The translations under genes were made by a program, and so were the position numbers. Below the pieces are notes generated by a model. It made no database searches and was not told the origin of the DNA. It was given only the letters and a program-made list of their open reading frames with translations. Positions 21,706-32,943 of a DNA stretch of 64,000 nt are shown one piece after another. The stretch spans positions 12,784,710 to 12,848,709 of the forward strand of contig OU862910.1 in assembly GCA_917880885.1 (NCBI GenBank). Direction: 5' to 3'. Origin of the DNA: Limnephilus marmoratus. Its lineage: Eukaryota; Arthropoda; Insecta; Trichoptera; Limnephilidae. Within the stretch, counting starts at the first letter, position 1. Each line of letters begins with the position of its first letter.

Positions 21706-22151
21706 CTAGCGAGATCCCGGCATGCGTTACTATGCCACTAAATAAAGAAATTGTTTCTCCCTGCGTGTCCTTTCCCCTTTCGCCCCCCCTTCCTCTCCCG
21801 CATCCCCTTCCCATCACGCTTTCCCACTCCGCCTTCTCTGCCTTCCCTCTCCCCACTCCCCACTCCCGCTTCCCCCGCCTCGCGAACCCCCCTCTCAAGT
21901 TCCCCTCCCCCCTCTCGAGTTCCCCTCCCCTCTTCCATACATCCAGACCTGGTACATTCAGTTTTCAAACAGCTCGCGTGCCACCTATTGCAATTTTTTT
22001 ATACAAATTTAATTATGCCTGAGCTCACCGCTTCTTTTATATAAACCTTGTCCTGACAATAACGAACACAAAAATAAACAATTTGGTGCAGTCGTTCGGA
22101 AGTTACGCCGTACGTACATTTCGGCGATTCATTTTTATTTATACATATAGA
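21706..22151 (-). mobile_element. Non-autonomous Helitron
   Basis: On the minus strand it starts TCTATATGTATAAATAAAAA and ends CATGCCGGGATCTCGCTAG followed by T. The TC start, CTAG end and CGGG-containing terminal hairpin are Helitron hallmarks. The body includes CGAACGACTGCACCAAATTG, shared with 29053-29538, and a long pyrimidine-rich tract on the plus strand. Open frames through that tract are composition artefacts. Confidence 0.75.
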
Positions 22152-22932
22152 AGACAGAAGATTCGGTTGATGAGAGGCTTTATTTACCGCAGGATCTTAG
22201 TTTGAAACTGTACAAAACTTTGAACGGATGGCATTCAACAAGGCGAACATTTACATCTCTGTCTGAAAGGGGTTTGAGTAAAATATTAAAAGTCATTAAA
22301 TCTGAAACATTTTCTCAGAAACTGTAATATTTGATAATCCATTTCTATTAAATATGTTTTCAAGTACGACACCCAATCTGAAAACAATATAAATCTCCCG
22401 AGATGTAAAATCAAACATTTGTCTTGCCGGAAAGTTTGATGTCGGCACCAAGCCAGCCGAGCCTCCGGCTAAACAAAGTCAGATTTGTGTATCTAACTGA
22501 CTTCAATTTGCATAATCAGGAGAGCGGCCCGCTGAAACAATATTCTGTCGGATGATAATATTCTCAGTTGCTCTGTGATCTCTACTCTCTACGCTGCTCC
22601 TACCACTTCTGCCCCCCTGGTAGGAGGTAGCTGGTGGCTTCCGTACCGAATCTTATTCTCTTACAGACCGTAATTATTCACCGGATTGATGAATATTTTG
22701 ATTCGAGTTCAGCATTCACATACGGTATTAATCCGTTCAATCCGTAGGGCCTTATTTTACTATGATGTTTAAATAGAAAAAAATATTACGTAGTGGTACT
22801 CTACAAACGAGGATAATAAATTAAAGTCCTTCGCCGCGTTTGTATGTCTGTTCTATCTACCAATAGAGAGTGATTCAAGGAAGGTTTAGGTACCTATATA
22901 ATTTGTCAAGGTTTTGTGTAAATTGGTTGAAA
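22152..22932. other. Unassigned sequence
   Basis: No recognisable gene or repeat ends. Confidence 0.4.
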
Positions 22933-23540
22933 TCCTATCATATTAATATTATAAAGGCGAAAGTTTGTATAGGTGTATGGATGTGTGAATGTATGTATGT
23001 TTGTTACTCTTTCATGCAAAAACTACTGAAAGGATTTTATAAATTCTTTCACTAATAGAAAGCTACATTATTTGCGAGTACTGTATGCCTTATATACTGG
23101 TAAGCTCTGGCGTTATGAAGTTATTTATTATACTTTATTGTCCAGACGAAAAGCAAAGTGTTGCTAAGTAATTGTTTGACGTGCGCTGCCATTTTGTCAT
23201 TTGTTTAGGTTACTATGGAGATCCCTTTGATAGTTCAAATTTACTGCGCGTGTTTGATTGTTACGTTTTAATAGGTGGCATTCGAGCTGTTTGAAAAATG
23301 AATGTAACGGGTGTGGAGGGGAGGGGGAGGGGGAAATCCCCGAGGCAAAAACTAATATATGTATAATATAGTGGAAACATAGAACGAGTATAATATAGAA
23401 CGAGCGGGTTGGCAATTGGGCGGTGTGGATTTGATTTGTATGCAAATCTACAGTTTTATGCCGAGGTTGGAAGTTCATTGTCTACATCTGATTTCGAAAA
23501 CTCTGTGTGAAGCCCGGGCACCGCCGGGGACTTCAGCCAG
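22933..23540 (+). mobile_element. Non-autonomous Helitron
   Basis: It starts TCCTATCATATTAATATTAT after an A, then AAAGGCGAAAGTTTGTATAG and CTTTCATGCAAAAACTACTG. This is the most familiar Helitron 5' end of lepidopteran genomes. The 3' end is a hairpin CCCGGGCACCGCCGGGG followed by ACTTCAGCCAG|T, one base away from CTAG|T. It has no coding capacity. Confidence 0.75.
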
Positions 23541-23744
23541 TAACAAATAAAAAAAAGAATTGTTTGTCTATGAACGCCACCCGGTTTCCTCTTAACCATA
23601 CCAATAAGTAAGATGTAATGGGTTATTGGCGTTACGAAACTTTTTCTAAATTTGATGAACCTTAAATGGAAATTAATTCATTAGCACGCTTAAAATCTAA
23701 AAATCCCATTCATAATCCCAACTACCTAATAAGATCTTTTTTTT

Positions 23745-24150
23745 CAATTAGCTCCACACAAGAGGCCCTCAGGAAAAAAAATCCCTCAGGGCCTATGTCA
23801 TCTTTGGGGGGGGGGGGGGTCTTTATAGAAAAGGAAGGAGAAGAAGTTTTGGGAAGGAAAAGGGTGGGGAGTGGGTAGGAATCTGGGGTTCAGTGTGTCC
23901 AGGAGTGACAGACGTTTGAATCCATCTCAATGCGATGAAAGGTGATATTGCTCCGATCTGGCCTGCCATGCAACTGGTGGTCAGACGCATCCGCCACCAA
24001 GACCCGGACAAACCTCAGCCCATGAACCCGGGCAACCCTGATAAGTCACCAAACGTAACGAACCACTTGGGGTGACTTATGGCAGGAGAGTTGGTTATCC
24101 AATAAATGATTCCCGGAGCGGCGGTACTCGTACCCCCCTCCCAGATTGAA
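23745..24150 (-). mobile_element. 5'-truncated LINE 3' region
   Basis: On the minus strand it carries CCGCTCCGGGAATCATTTATTG-type text, CACCCCAAGTGGTTCG, GGCAGGCCAGATCGGA and GTCACTCCTGGACACACTG. It then has a poly-C run and ends GACATAGGCCCTGAGGG and CTGAGGGCCTCTTG, as in the LINE at 11295-11653. It is non-coding. A relative on the plus strand is at 26135-26530. Confidence 0.7.
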
Positions 24151-25175
24151 AATGATGCATTGTATATAATATATATACATATAATTAATAGTTGCAAAGG
24201 CGCTGTTGCACCAAAATATATATTTTCACTTCGAGTCTCATATACATAGTATAATAGTGACGAACCAGTTCCAAAACTTCTAAACTATTAAATACATAAT
24301 TTTATAGGTAGGTACTTTATTGCTTTTCTTGGTTTTCCCAAGAAACACTTTTAATTTTGACAAATAAAGCTTAAGTACAAAATAAAAGTTGTTTTAGTTC
24401 ATTGAACTGGAGTTACAGATAGAGGTCCAAAACCGAAATTAGTACATAGAAATTAGATATAAAATCGTAAAGATTGTAGGAGCAAACTCTTTTTTTTCAT
24501 TCATTTTATGGAAACTGTATCCTTAGAAAAAGCTTTCTGATTTGACCGATTCTGTCAAAGATTGTGCTCGGAAGTCATCAGTCAATAGTCAGCAATGAAT
24601 ATTATTACAGCCATCACAGTCGTGTGGGTACGCGCTGCATGACAACTTCCCCACAGCTGGAATCTAAGTATTTGGGAGCGAGGAAACTGTAAAGTGTTAG
24701 GGTTCTAAAATAACAGCTGGTCCCGTGGAGCTTAATCTCCCACACACATTCGATTTGTTGTAAAATATCGGGTGTCCCCGGCCGAGGGTTTCACTAATCC
24801 ATGCAAAGTCGAGGGAACGGCTGTCGGCAGGGACGTCCCGTACTAAATTTTAAAATAACTGACAAAATATACCGGTAACGCCTTTTACAGGGTTGGGTAA
24901 AGGATGGAACGCAACCCGAATGGCTTGAACCACCCTCACCCATTTTGTTATGTTGTCTTAATAAACGTATTTCTGGGGTACCGAATGCTTTTTCGTGAAA
25001 GATTAATACAATTGTAAAAAAATATTGAATCAATTTTAAACTACAGTTAGGTACAGGCAAATCATTTCAAAGAGCGCATGTATTTGTGCACACCGCTAGT
25101 ACGTATGTCTATCGCGAGTACGCATCATCTGGTTCGATAGTATCCATAAATGCCCATAAGTATCCATAAATATCA
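24151..25175. other. Unassigned sequence
   Basis: No supported feature. Confidence 0.4.
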
Positions 25176-25183
25176 ATAAATAT

Positions 25184-26118
25184 TAAGGGTCGACCGAGAT
25201 CTCGGTCTCGGCATTCTCGGCTACAAATTCTACCGAGAACTATGTCTATGGCGAAAAATCGCCGAGATTCTCCGGAATCGAGATAGTTGTAAATAGGTGC
25301 GGTATAGGATAATGGGATTCAAATCTACCGCGCGCGTCTACATTCGTCACGTGCGTGAGCTGTCGATTGTGATTGGTCGGCTGGCAGCGAGGCGGGTTTT
25401 ACTTACCGCTGCTGCCGCCGCTGCGCCGTTAATTTCGTTAATTTCACTACTTTTGTAAACAGACAATTGGTGAAAACGCAGAAAAATTGCTTTTTATGTG
25501 CTACAACATCATGTTGTTAAATTTTTACTATTAAAACCATTTAAGCCGCCGCTACCCGAATTTCTACCGATTTCTCACACATCTCCCTTAAACATTTTAA
25601 TTTTTTAAGCTCTTAAAAAAATATGTTATTTTTGAAGATAATATCTAGACGCATTCTACGCCGAAACGCAAATTATTTACAATTCCCTCGATAGAAAAAA
25701 ATCACAAGGTATGCTCCGAAAATTATTTTAAACACGTTTGTTTCAGTTATTTTACAAGTTATAGTTGTGAAAAAATTCCCAATGTTTGTTTAAATGATAC
25801 TTAAAGACACCTTCCACGAGATTTTTGCTCTATTTTAATCGAGTCGTGTTTTATTAAATATTTTCGGAATTTTCGCATCGATTTTATCGCTTTAAATATT
25901 AGCTCCTCTAACATTCGTAATTACATATCTCTCCATTTATTCTTTTTGAGGGCGGATGCGGCGCTTTAAAACCAATTATTATTACATTCTGAAATATACT
26001 ACATTACTAAAAAATAGCGCATTTTCATTTTTTTTCTCAATTTATCTATTCTCGGTCTCGGCCGAGATTTAAATTTATTCTCGGCCGAGAACGAAAAACC
26101 TGTCTCGGTCGACCCTTG
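25184..26118 (+). mobile_element. hAT-type non-autonomous element (935 bp) with 8 bp target duplication
   Basis: The ends are TAAGGGTCGACCGAGATC and, in reverse, CAAGGGTCGACCGAGAC: 15 shared bp after the terminal T/C. ATAAATAT precedes it (25176-25183) and follows it (26119-26126) exactly. An 8 bp duplication and a T/C-A-A-G-G terminus fit hAT elements. The ends are packed with CTCGG/CCGAG palindromes (CCGAGATCTCGG, CTCGGCCGAG). The interior includes a separate MITE core (25540-25965). There is no coding frame. Confidence 0.82.
25540..25965 (+). mobile_element. MITE core, copy 2 (uninterrupted)
   Basis: This 426 bp copy lies inside the hAT-type element and is flanked by TTAAAACCA at 25531-25539 and 25966-25974. 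That suggests a 9 bp target duplication, although I find none at the other copies. It begins TTTAAGCCGCCGC and ends, in reverse, with a similar AGCGCCGC. It shows what the LINE-split copy at 869-6305 looked like before interruption. Confidence 0.75.
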
Positions 26119-26134
26119 ATAAATATCCTTAAAC

Positions 26135-26530
26135 TTTCAATTTGGATGGCGAGCATGGGTCCCGCGGCCCCGGGAATCATTTATTTGATAACCAACACCC
26201 CTGCCGTGGGTCACCCCAAGTGGTTCGCTATGTTTGGCTGACCTCACCCCATGAACCCGGTCGGGGTGGCCGGGTTCATAGGTTTGCCCACCTACTGCGT
26301 GGCGGGCCAGATCGGGAGAGACTGGTTGGCACTCTTTAATCTACGGGCTTGCACCACAGTTGTAGTGATGGAATCATAACCTAGATTTCTACCCACCCCT
26401 CATTTCTGTTTCTTTCCCACTACTTCCTCTATTTCCTTTCACTAAAACGCCCTCCACTCAGCATCCCCAAAAATGACATAGGCTCTGAGGGATTAGAGTG
26501 GCCTTCTATGGGGAGTTGAAGTAAATAATA
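26135..26530 (+). mobile_element. 5'-truncated LINE 3' region
   Basis: Shared blocks with 23745-24150: CCCGGGAATCATTTATTTG, TCACCCCAAGTGGTTCG, GGGCCAGATCGGGA, AGATTTCTACCCACC and AATGACATAGGCTCTGAGGG. It ends in an AAATAAATAAATG tail. Non-coding. Confidence 0.7.
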
Positions 26531-26640
26531 AATAAATGTATAAATTACCATGAAAAAAATATCATAAAATACCCTGAACTAACATTTCGTTCGCAAAGAG
26601 GAGTTAATTTATAAAGCGGAACTTTTTGAAGTAAAACTTC

Positions 26641-26820
26641 TTTACACACACTTGACTTGGGGAGTAAGCTGGTGAATGCGTGATGAGAGCGTTACGAAAA
26701 GTGTAATCGGGCGAGCCGAGCAGTCGGGCCTTTACGCGCGCTTGACTTGGGGAGTAAGCTGATGAATGCGTGACGAGAGGGTTATGAAAAGTGAGATCGG
26801 GCGAGGCGAACGGTCGGGCA
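26641..26820. repeat. Two 90 bp tandem units
   Basis: Units 26641-26730 and 26731-26820 share CTTGACTTGGGGAGTAAGCT, GAATGCGTGA and ATCGGGCGAG with few mismatches. The high similarity suggests a recent duplication. Confidence 0.9.
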
Positions 26821-27230
26821 TCATTAAATTGAATAAAACGATAACAAAGATATACCTATATGTATTTATCTTACGCATTTAATGGCTTTAATTTGAATAA
26901 TTCCTGGCTTTTATTTAATTTGACTTTAATTTGAATTCCGATTTACATTATTAATTTATTTTTATTAAATTTTTTATTATTAACATTGTTTTGTATTGTG
27001 TGCGTTGAATTAGGGGTTGATTTAATTGATTTTTATGTAGTTTAATTTTTGAATATATTTTATTTTATTTTCAGTTTTTATATTGGAGGCACTGCTAAAA
27101 ACCAGTTGTACTCCAGGAGAATCCCTGAATTGCCGCTGAGCAGTGACTTTTTCGTCAATACTATCGATGATAAAAGTACAAAATGTGTAATATTTAAAAA
27201 AAAATCTATTGATGAATAAACGTTATTTAA
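26821..27230. other. AT-rich unassigned sequence
   Basis: Nothing recognised. Confidence 0.4.
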
Positions 27231-27306
27231 GTGGCAATGGCAAAATTGGTTAACGTGCACGTTCCGGTTAGACGAGAGGTCTGGGTTCGAGTCCCAGTTG
27301 CAACCA
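27231..27306 (+). ncRNA. tRNA-like sequence with intact A and B boxes
   Basis: A 76 nt sequence pairs at its ends (GTGGCAA with TTGCAAC, 6 of 7) and has a perfect A box TGGCAAAATTGG, the B box GGTTCGAGTCC and T stem CTGGG/CCCAG. The anticodon loop CCGGTTA again has C at position 33. The D stem is weak. Downstream (27307-27395) it shares ATATTTTCGTTT, TTATTGTTAT and CTTCTTCAA with the element at 31195-31775, so it is a partial copy of that family, with the inverted partner on its left missing. Confidence 0.6.
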
Positions 27307-27419
27307 TTATTTTTATCTATTTTTCTGTGTTTTGTTCTCTTTAATATTTTCGTTTAAAATATTATTGTTATATTCTTCTTCAATATTATGTATTTATTTA
27401 TTTATTGAGAGTTTTACTA

Positions 27420-27585
27420 CCCGGCTCACTGTTTCTCTGCAGCCAAGTGGTTCTAAGCGTCAGGTTTACACCCAGGCATCTCGGGTTCAATCTTATGCAA
27501 GCGAAGTCCTACATCATTGCGGAAGCATCCTTTTAAAACTTATGGTAGGAGTAGGGAGAATTGAAATGTTTTCAGGCTAGTTTTT
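27420..27585 (+). repeat. tRNA-derived SINE-like sequence
   Basis: An A-box-like AAGTGGTTCTAAGCG and a B-box-like GGGTTCAATC precede GGTAGGAGTAGGGAGAATTG, which loosely resembles the body of the SINE at 9085. A divergent member or a different family. Confidence 0.4.
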
Positions 27586-27589
27586 TTAA

Positions 27590-29052
27590 TTTAAAAAAGC
27601 CAATATTTTTTCAAAATCATAATCGACCGGTCTCGTAGGGGTTTCCAGATGAGCAATATTGTAAATAATATATGTATTATGTAATGAAGTCCTGATGATG
27701 TTATCATAGGTGATGCGCATACGTTGTTTGATTTTTCAATAACTAATGATGATTGGACGCAAATTAATTGAACGGCCCGGTACTCCAATATTTATTTTCG
27801 ACTACCTGGTACGTGATGTGCAGCCGGCTTTGCTCGAGGCTACGGTTGGGTTGAAGGACCTAAAGTTTTGAGTTTGTAGATTATAGTGTACCTGAAAACT
27901 GGGTACATTTTTAAGATGGAAATAAAGTTATTGTAAAGAATTTAAAAATATTTTTTGTCGCTTGATCGTGCCATGACTTTCTCGGGCGACCTCAACTTCT
28001 TCTACCATTTACTCCTTAAACCCGTTTCTTAATTTTACCGTACATATACACAGGTTTAACTTGATCGTGTCATATCTTCCTCGGGCTTCTCCGACTCCAT
28101 CCTGTTATGAAATAATCTATTCCATTTAAAATAAACAAACAACTCATTTATTTATTAACTTCCTCTGTCGCTATACAGGTAATAATCAAATACTAATTAA
28201 GAATATGTCACTATTTTGTTTGTGTTAAAAATTACGTTATGTCGTCTTTAATTCGACTCCGTATCTCATACCAATGCAAAGATAATGCGTTAGTCTTCCT
28301 CGGACGTCACCAACTTTTCCCACCATTCACTACTGTACACCATGTTGTTACTTATAAAAAACTACCTTTAATCGATTTTAACACACCTTATCTCATCCAA
28401 TGTAGAGATCTTCCCCGGGCTTCCCTGACTACTTCTACCATTCAATTCACTCTCAAACACTCATGGTATTAATAAGAACAAACTTTGAAATTTTCAAAGA
28501 AATCGATCGAATAGTTTTGGAGTTTAAAGGTCACAGTCAAATGTATATGGAAATTGCCATTTGTATTGACGGAAAATGTAAATATAGCCGAACTCCCCGG
28601 TGTTTCCCAGGCTTTAGAAAAAGTTATTAGAAATGTGTATACAGCAATTTTCCCCTAATTTTGAAGGTCAAGTTGGCGAAATTTTATCAAAAAGTATCTA
28701 AAAAATTGCTTTAAGAGGCGAGAAAAGGAGACGGGGACAGTTTTTAGAAATCTTGTGTAGATAGCGATCTTAATAGATATCCAAATTTATATATTAGATT
28801 AATCTCGTCATGCCTATACCTTTATTTCATGAAGCGCCTCAGGGATTGAATAATATTTTCACAAAATGGTGCGGTATAAAATACCAACGCAGCATTTTTT
28901 ATTATGAATTTATCAGTAAAAAAAATTGGAGAGGGACAAGGTTAACATCCGTTTTATCCCTTACGCAAGCTACTGGGACTCAAATTATATAGAGTATAAT
29001 CAAACAGGAAAACAACCATTTTTATAATGCTTTTTTTCTTATAAAGTTATAA
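27590..29052. other. Unassigned sequence with degenerate repeats
   Basis: Three or four diverged copies of a CTCGGGC...CC-AC-TCTTCTACCATT pattern occur near 27975, 28070, 28300 and 28420. No element ends or coding motifs were recognised. A 60-codon frame at 28810-28992 has no known domain. Confidence 0.35.
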
Positions 29053-29538
29053 TCTATAATATAAAAATGCATTGCTGAATGTGTTGCTAAGCGCAAAACT
29101 TTCGAACGACTGCACCAGATTGGATAATTCTTTTTTTTGTGTGTTCGTTATTATCAGGACAAGATTTTTATAAAACTTCCGGTGAGCTCTGGCATTATGA
29201 AATTTGTATGAAAAAATTGCTATTGGTGGCACGCGAGGAAGCGGCTATTGCTATGGAAAGCGGAGGGAGAGAGAGATGGGGAAGGGGAACCTGGGAGGGG
29301 GTTGGGGGACCTGGGAGGGGGGAGGGGAACTCGGGAGGGTGATTCGCGGGACGTAGGAAGGGGGGGAAGTGGAGTGGGGAGAGGGAAGGTGGAGGTGACG
29401 GAGTGGGAACGCGAGAGGGGAAGTGGATGCAGGAGAAGAAGGGGAGGTGGAAGGGAAACGGGACGAATGGGAAAGGACACTCAGGGAGAAACAATTTCTT
29501 TATTAAATGGCATAGCAACGCATGCTGGGACCAGCTAG
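29053..29538 (+). mobile_element. Non-autonomous Helitron with clean A|T insertion
   Basis: It starts TCTATAATATAAAAATGC directly after A (29052) and ends GCTGGGACCAGCTAG directly before T (29539). This is the exact pattern of Helitron insertion between A and T. The body has GAACGACTGCACCAGATTGG, CTCTGGCATTATGAAATTTG and a G/A-rich tract. A 107-residue frame across the tract is not credible. Confidence 0.85.
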
Positions 29539-29640
29539 TATTATATAAAACAAGTTTAAAAAAAAATACTGTGATAAATATTCTTCATGTTAATAATGCA
29601 GGAAAACGCTAAGATAACTTAGAAGTCTTAGAAATAATAA

Positions 29641-30615
29641 AAATTCCTTAATAATAATGACAACAAAATAATTTGCAAGGCAGATAGAAATATTACACCT
29701 TTAAATGTATATGACGAGAATGCCAACATTCTTATAAATACTAACCAGGAATTATTAGATTCCTGGTCAAATAAAATTATTCACGCAAAACACTTCAATT
29801 ATCTCAACCAAACGTATGTTGACAAACTTTCGTCAAACAAATGGTTGAGTATTGGAGAGTTGAGCGCAGAAATAGAAGGATTTATGCTTGCCATTCAAGA
29901 TAGAGTCATTAATACTAAAAATTATAGAAAGCATATAATCAAAGATATAAATCAAATTGATGATTTATGTAGAAAATGTTTGGCTTTTCCCGAAACTATA
30001 GAACATATTATATCGGGATGTTCTATATTAGCGCCTTCCGAGTATACATTTAGGCACAATCAGGTTTTAAAAATAATTCACCAAAGTTTGGTAATTAAAC
30101 ATAACTTGATTGATTGCCGTAATGTAGTACCTTATTATGAATATGAACCAAATTCATTTATAGAAAATGAATTTTATAAAATATATTATGATAAAACTAT
30201 ACTAACAGACAGAACAATTAGTCATAATAGACCTGATATAGTTTTACATGATAAAATTAAAAAAATAACTTATATCATTGATGTAGCTATTCCAAATTCC
30301 TGTAATATTCAAAAAACTGTTTCTGAAAAAATTAGAAAATACACAGATTTAGGAAATGAGATTAAAAGAATTTGGCATTCTCGGACTATAAAAATATTAC
30401 CATTTGTTATTTCGGCCACTGGCATAATACCTAGGAATCTGATTCAAAATTTAAGCATATTAGATTTGTCAAAGAATTTGTATATAAAAATGCAAAAAGC
30501 AGTAATTTTAAATACATGTAGGATTACAAAAGATTTTTTAAATATTTATATTGAGGGATCAGTAGGATTTATAGGTTCAATTAGAAATGCCACAGAGCCG
30601 AACCCTCTGATATGA
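29641..30615 (+). pseudogene. 5'-truncated LINE: zinc finger and restriction-like endonuclease end
   Basis: The frame is open from 29641 to the stop at 30613, with no internal stop. The segment TWLxxGxL-like SNKWLSIGELSAEIEGF precedes a Cys-Cys-His-Cys finger, CRKC then EHIISGC. A restriction-like endonuclease block follows: HNRPDIVLHDKIKKITYIID, then VAIPNSC and EKIRKYTDLGNEIKRIW. This order is found at the C-terminus of LINEs that use a PD-D/ExK nuclease (R2/R4/Dong-like groups) in place of the EEP type. The reverse transcriptase is missing, so the copy is 5'-truncated. The start shown by scanning for an initiator is meaningless here. Confidence 0.7.
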
Positions 30616-30780
30616 AAATATCTGGAGTCGGTGAATTATATTCCCATTTGGTCTCTAGTAGGTTGACATGTTGTTCTTGTATTGTTTTGTATTTATAATA
30701 CTTATATAGTGCAATTGCATAACGTGGATTCACTAGATGATCATTTGGGGAAGTGTATGAAAGGGTTTAGTTTTTCCTTC

Positions 30781-30814
30781 TTTTTTTTTTTTTTTTTTTT
30801 TTTTTTTTGGGGGG
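30781..30814. repeat. Poly-T followed by poly-G
   Basis: 28 T then 6 G, in the 3' flank of the endonuclease LINE relic. Length in the assembly may be unreliable. Confidence 0.9.
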
Positions 30815-31018
30815 AAAATTTAACCCGAACATTTAAATCTGGTGCGTAAAAAGATATTATCTTATAGTCCTATCTTAGATATGTTCCCTTAATGTACTTT
30901 CTGTTTCCTCCCCCTACTCTTCATCAAACTCTAGCTAAGCCCCCATCCCTGTCACTAAACTTAGTAATACATTGTACTCACTCATTGTTTTGTAATTGTC
31001 AAGTCATTATACGCGTGC

Positions 31019-31053
31019 CCTGAAGAAGAGTGATCGTTCTGAAACCGGTCGGC
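31019..31053 (+). ncRNA. Hammerhead-ribozyme-like core
   Basis: CCTGAAGA is followed by AGAG-TGATCG-TTCT, a possible 4 bp stem, and then GAAAC. The order CUGANGA-stem II-GAAAC is the catalytic core of hammerhead ribozymes, which are common in Penelope-like and other retroelements. I cannot identify the upstream cleavage triplet and stem III partner, so function is unproven. Two related cores lie in palindromes at 49.4 and 51.7 kb. Confidence 0.4.
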
Positions 31054-31098
31054 GTTAATAAAATATAAAAGCGTTCTAACAAAGAAATATTGTTTCTT

Positions 31099-31129
31099 TA
31101 TACCTATAACCCACAGGGTTATAGGTATA
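31099..31129. repeat. Perfect 14 bp hairpin
   Basis: TATACCTATAACCC, loop ACA, then its exact reverse complement. Confidence 0.9.
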
Positions 31130-31194
31130 CTCATTCTTCATACTTTTTTGAAAAAAATAAATTGATTTGGGCAGATTGTTAATTCATCAAACGA

Positions 31195-31775
31195 AATAAG
31201 TGTAATATATCGTTGACGAAGAAGATAACAACAATAATGCAAACGAAAATATGAAAGAGAAAAAGACACAGAAAAACAGAAAAAGACAATGGTCGCAACT
31301 GGGACTCGAATCCAGACCTCTCGTCTAACCGGGACGTGCGCGTTAACCAAATTCGCTATTGCCACCTTCTGTCAAACCGTCATATTTGTTAATCTCATAT
31401 TTCAAATTTTATAATTAACACTAGTATCTTCAACTAATTCTTTTTTTCCATGTTATGGGCAACTACCATTTTTATTGGAAACAATCATTCTAAGAATTGG
31501 TTTGTAACCTAGATAGCGTCTCTGACAAATATATCCGAATTTATTCTAATGGAACTATTGACTATTAATAAAATTCTAAATGAATATTCAATTTTTTATA
31601 AGAAAAACTCTCTTTTTATGACTTTTGAAGGTTATTTCCGTGAATGTAATATATATCTCTTGTTCTCTTTCATATTTTCGTTTGCATTATTGTTGTTATT
31701 TTCTTCTTCAATGATATATATTACACTGATGGGAATAACCTTCAAAAGTTATAAAAAGACAGTTTTTCTTTAAAA
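31195..31775 (-). mobile_element. Inverted-repeat element with tRNA-like gene and nested palindrome
   Basis: 31200-31266 and 31658-31727 are ~67 bp inverted repeats (GTGTAATATATC..., ATAACAACAATAATGCAAAC, GAAAATATGAAAGAGAA) enclosing a tRNA-like gene at 31290-31365. A second inverted pair, about 31610-31655 and 31716-31770 (ACTTTTGAAGGTTATT and GGGAATAACCTTCAAAAGT), sits around the right arm, so two palindromes are interlocked. No target duplication was found. A partial relative is at 27231-27395. Confidence 0.7.
31290..31365 (-). ncRNA. tRNA-like sequence
   Basis: 76 nt on the minus strand: ends GTGGCAA and TTGCGAC, A box TAGCGAATTTGG (one mismatch), B-box region GATTCGAGTCC, anticodon stem CGTC/GACG with loop CCGGTTA. 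Position 33 is C, as in the related copy at 27231. It lies between the inverted repeats of the host element. Confidence 0.6.
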
Positions 31776-32940
31776 AAAACATGTGTGTTTAAATTACATT
31801 AGGCGACCTTAGTTCTTGCCATTTTGTCCTACCGATAAGAGGTCCGTTGTAATCTCTATTTAATCATGAGGGCGAAGATGTTTCTTCGTGGGTGTCGGGA
31901 AGAAATTGCACATGTGCACACGCGTAAATTGCATGTGCCAATATTAGAATGCCAGGATGAAAAAATGTTAGGAGAGAATTACAACTAATTAAATTACAGA
32001 TACTTTACAGATTTTTAAAAAAATAATCTGTTCTAATATTCTCGATTTTATTATGTAACGTGGATTTTTGAGAGATTTTATTCTGTGAAATTCAGCGACC
32101 TACATTTTTTCCACAGTAAAGTTTGTGTCTAAAGAATGCTTGCCTCAAAATCGTCAATTTGGAGCAAAAATGTATCTCTCAGGTAGATATCTAAACTTCA
32201 ATCAACGAGTAATAAAACAACCTATTTAATCTCTCTCGGCAGACTGACAAGTAGTAACAACCGTCATAAACCAAAGCATGACTGTTGCTCACGGCTATAA
32301 TATAAAATATATTATACAGTAGCGAGCACAAAAATGTCTTCGGCCTTACAATATCAGTTTATTTCTAAATTATTATCAGATATCGTCAAAATGTATTGAT
32401 AAATAACGAGTACCCGGCTTGCGGTGCAATGCGTTTATTGAAGTGCTTTTGGATTCACTATATTTATTGTTCTTCAGTCTGGTGCGTACACGAACAATCA
32501 GAATGATTTCGGACGCATGAGCAGGCCACATACAGCTTTCTGTGTGAGAAGAATGGATTAAACAAATTTGCTAAGCTTTAAGGCGATACATAACCACGTT
32601 TATCGGGAGTTTGCCCGAGGATCACATTTAAATTTATTTTGGCGAATTCGTTATGGAATTATCATTTTTATTTCCATGCCTCACAAAGGATGCGAGTTAT
32701 TTATATTTTAGATAATTAAAAACAGTACATTGACATCATTCTTTTACGTACAACGCCTTTAAAAAATTGTAATACGTTGTACAACTAAAGTTAGCGGTGA
32801 GCACCAGCTTTTCTTTTTCTAGAAAAATGAATTAATAACTTCGGTAGGTATTCATTTAGAAACACCTTAAATATTAATAACACGTTCTCCAGAATTAATT
32901 AAAATGAACCCGGCGGAAAGGTCAAATCTCCAGGCCTGCT
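31776..32940. other. Unassigned AT-rich sequence
   Basis: I find nothing to report on either strand. Confidence 0.45.
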
Positions 32941-32943
32941 AGG

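Noticed and set aside
21732..22044. Overlapping proline/serine-rich frames on both strands
   Set aside because: Low-complexity interior of a Helitron; all frames are open because of C/T composition.
29195..29540. 107- and 96-residue frames
   Set aside because: Purine-rich interior of the Helitron at 29053-29538.
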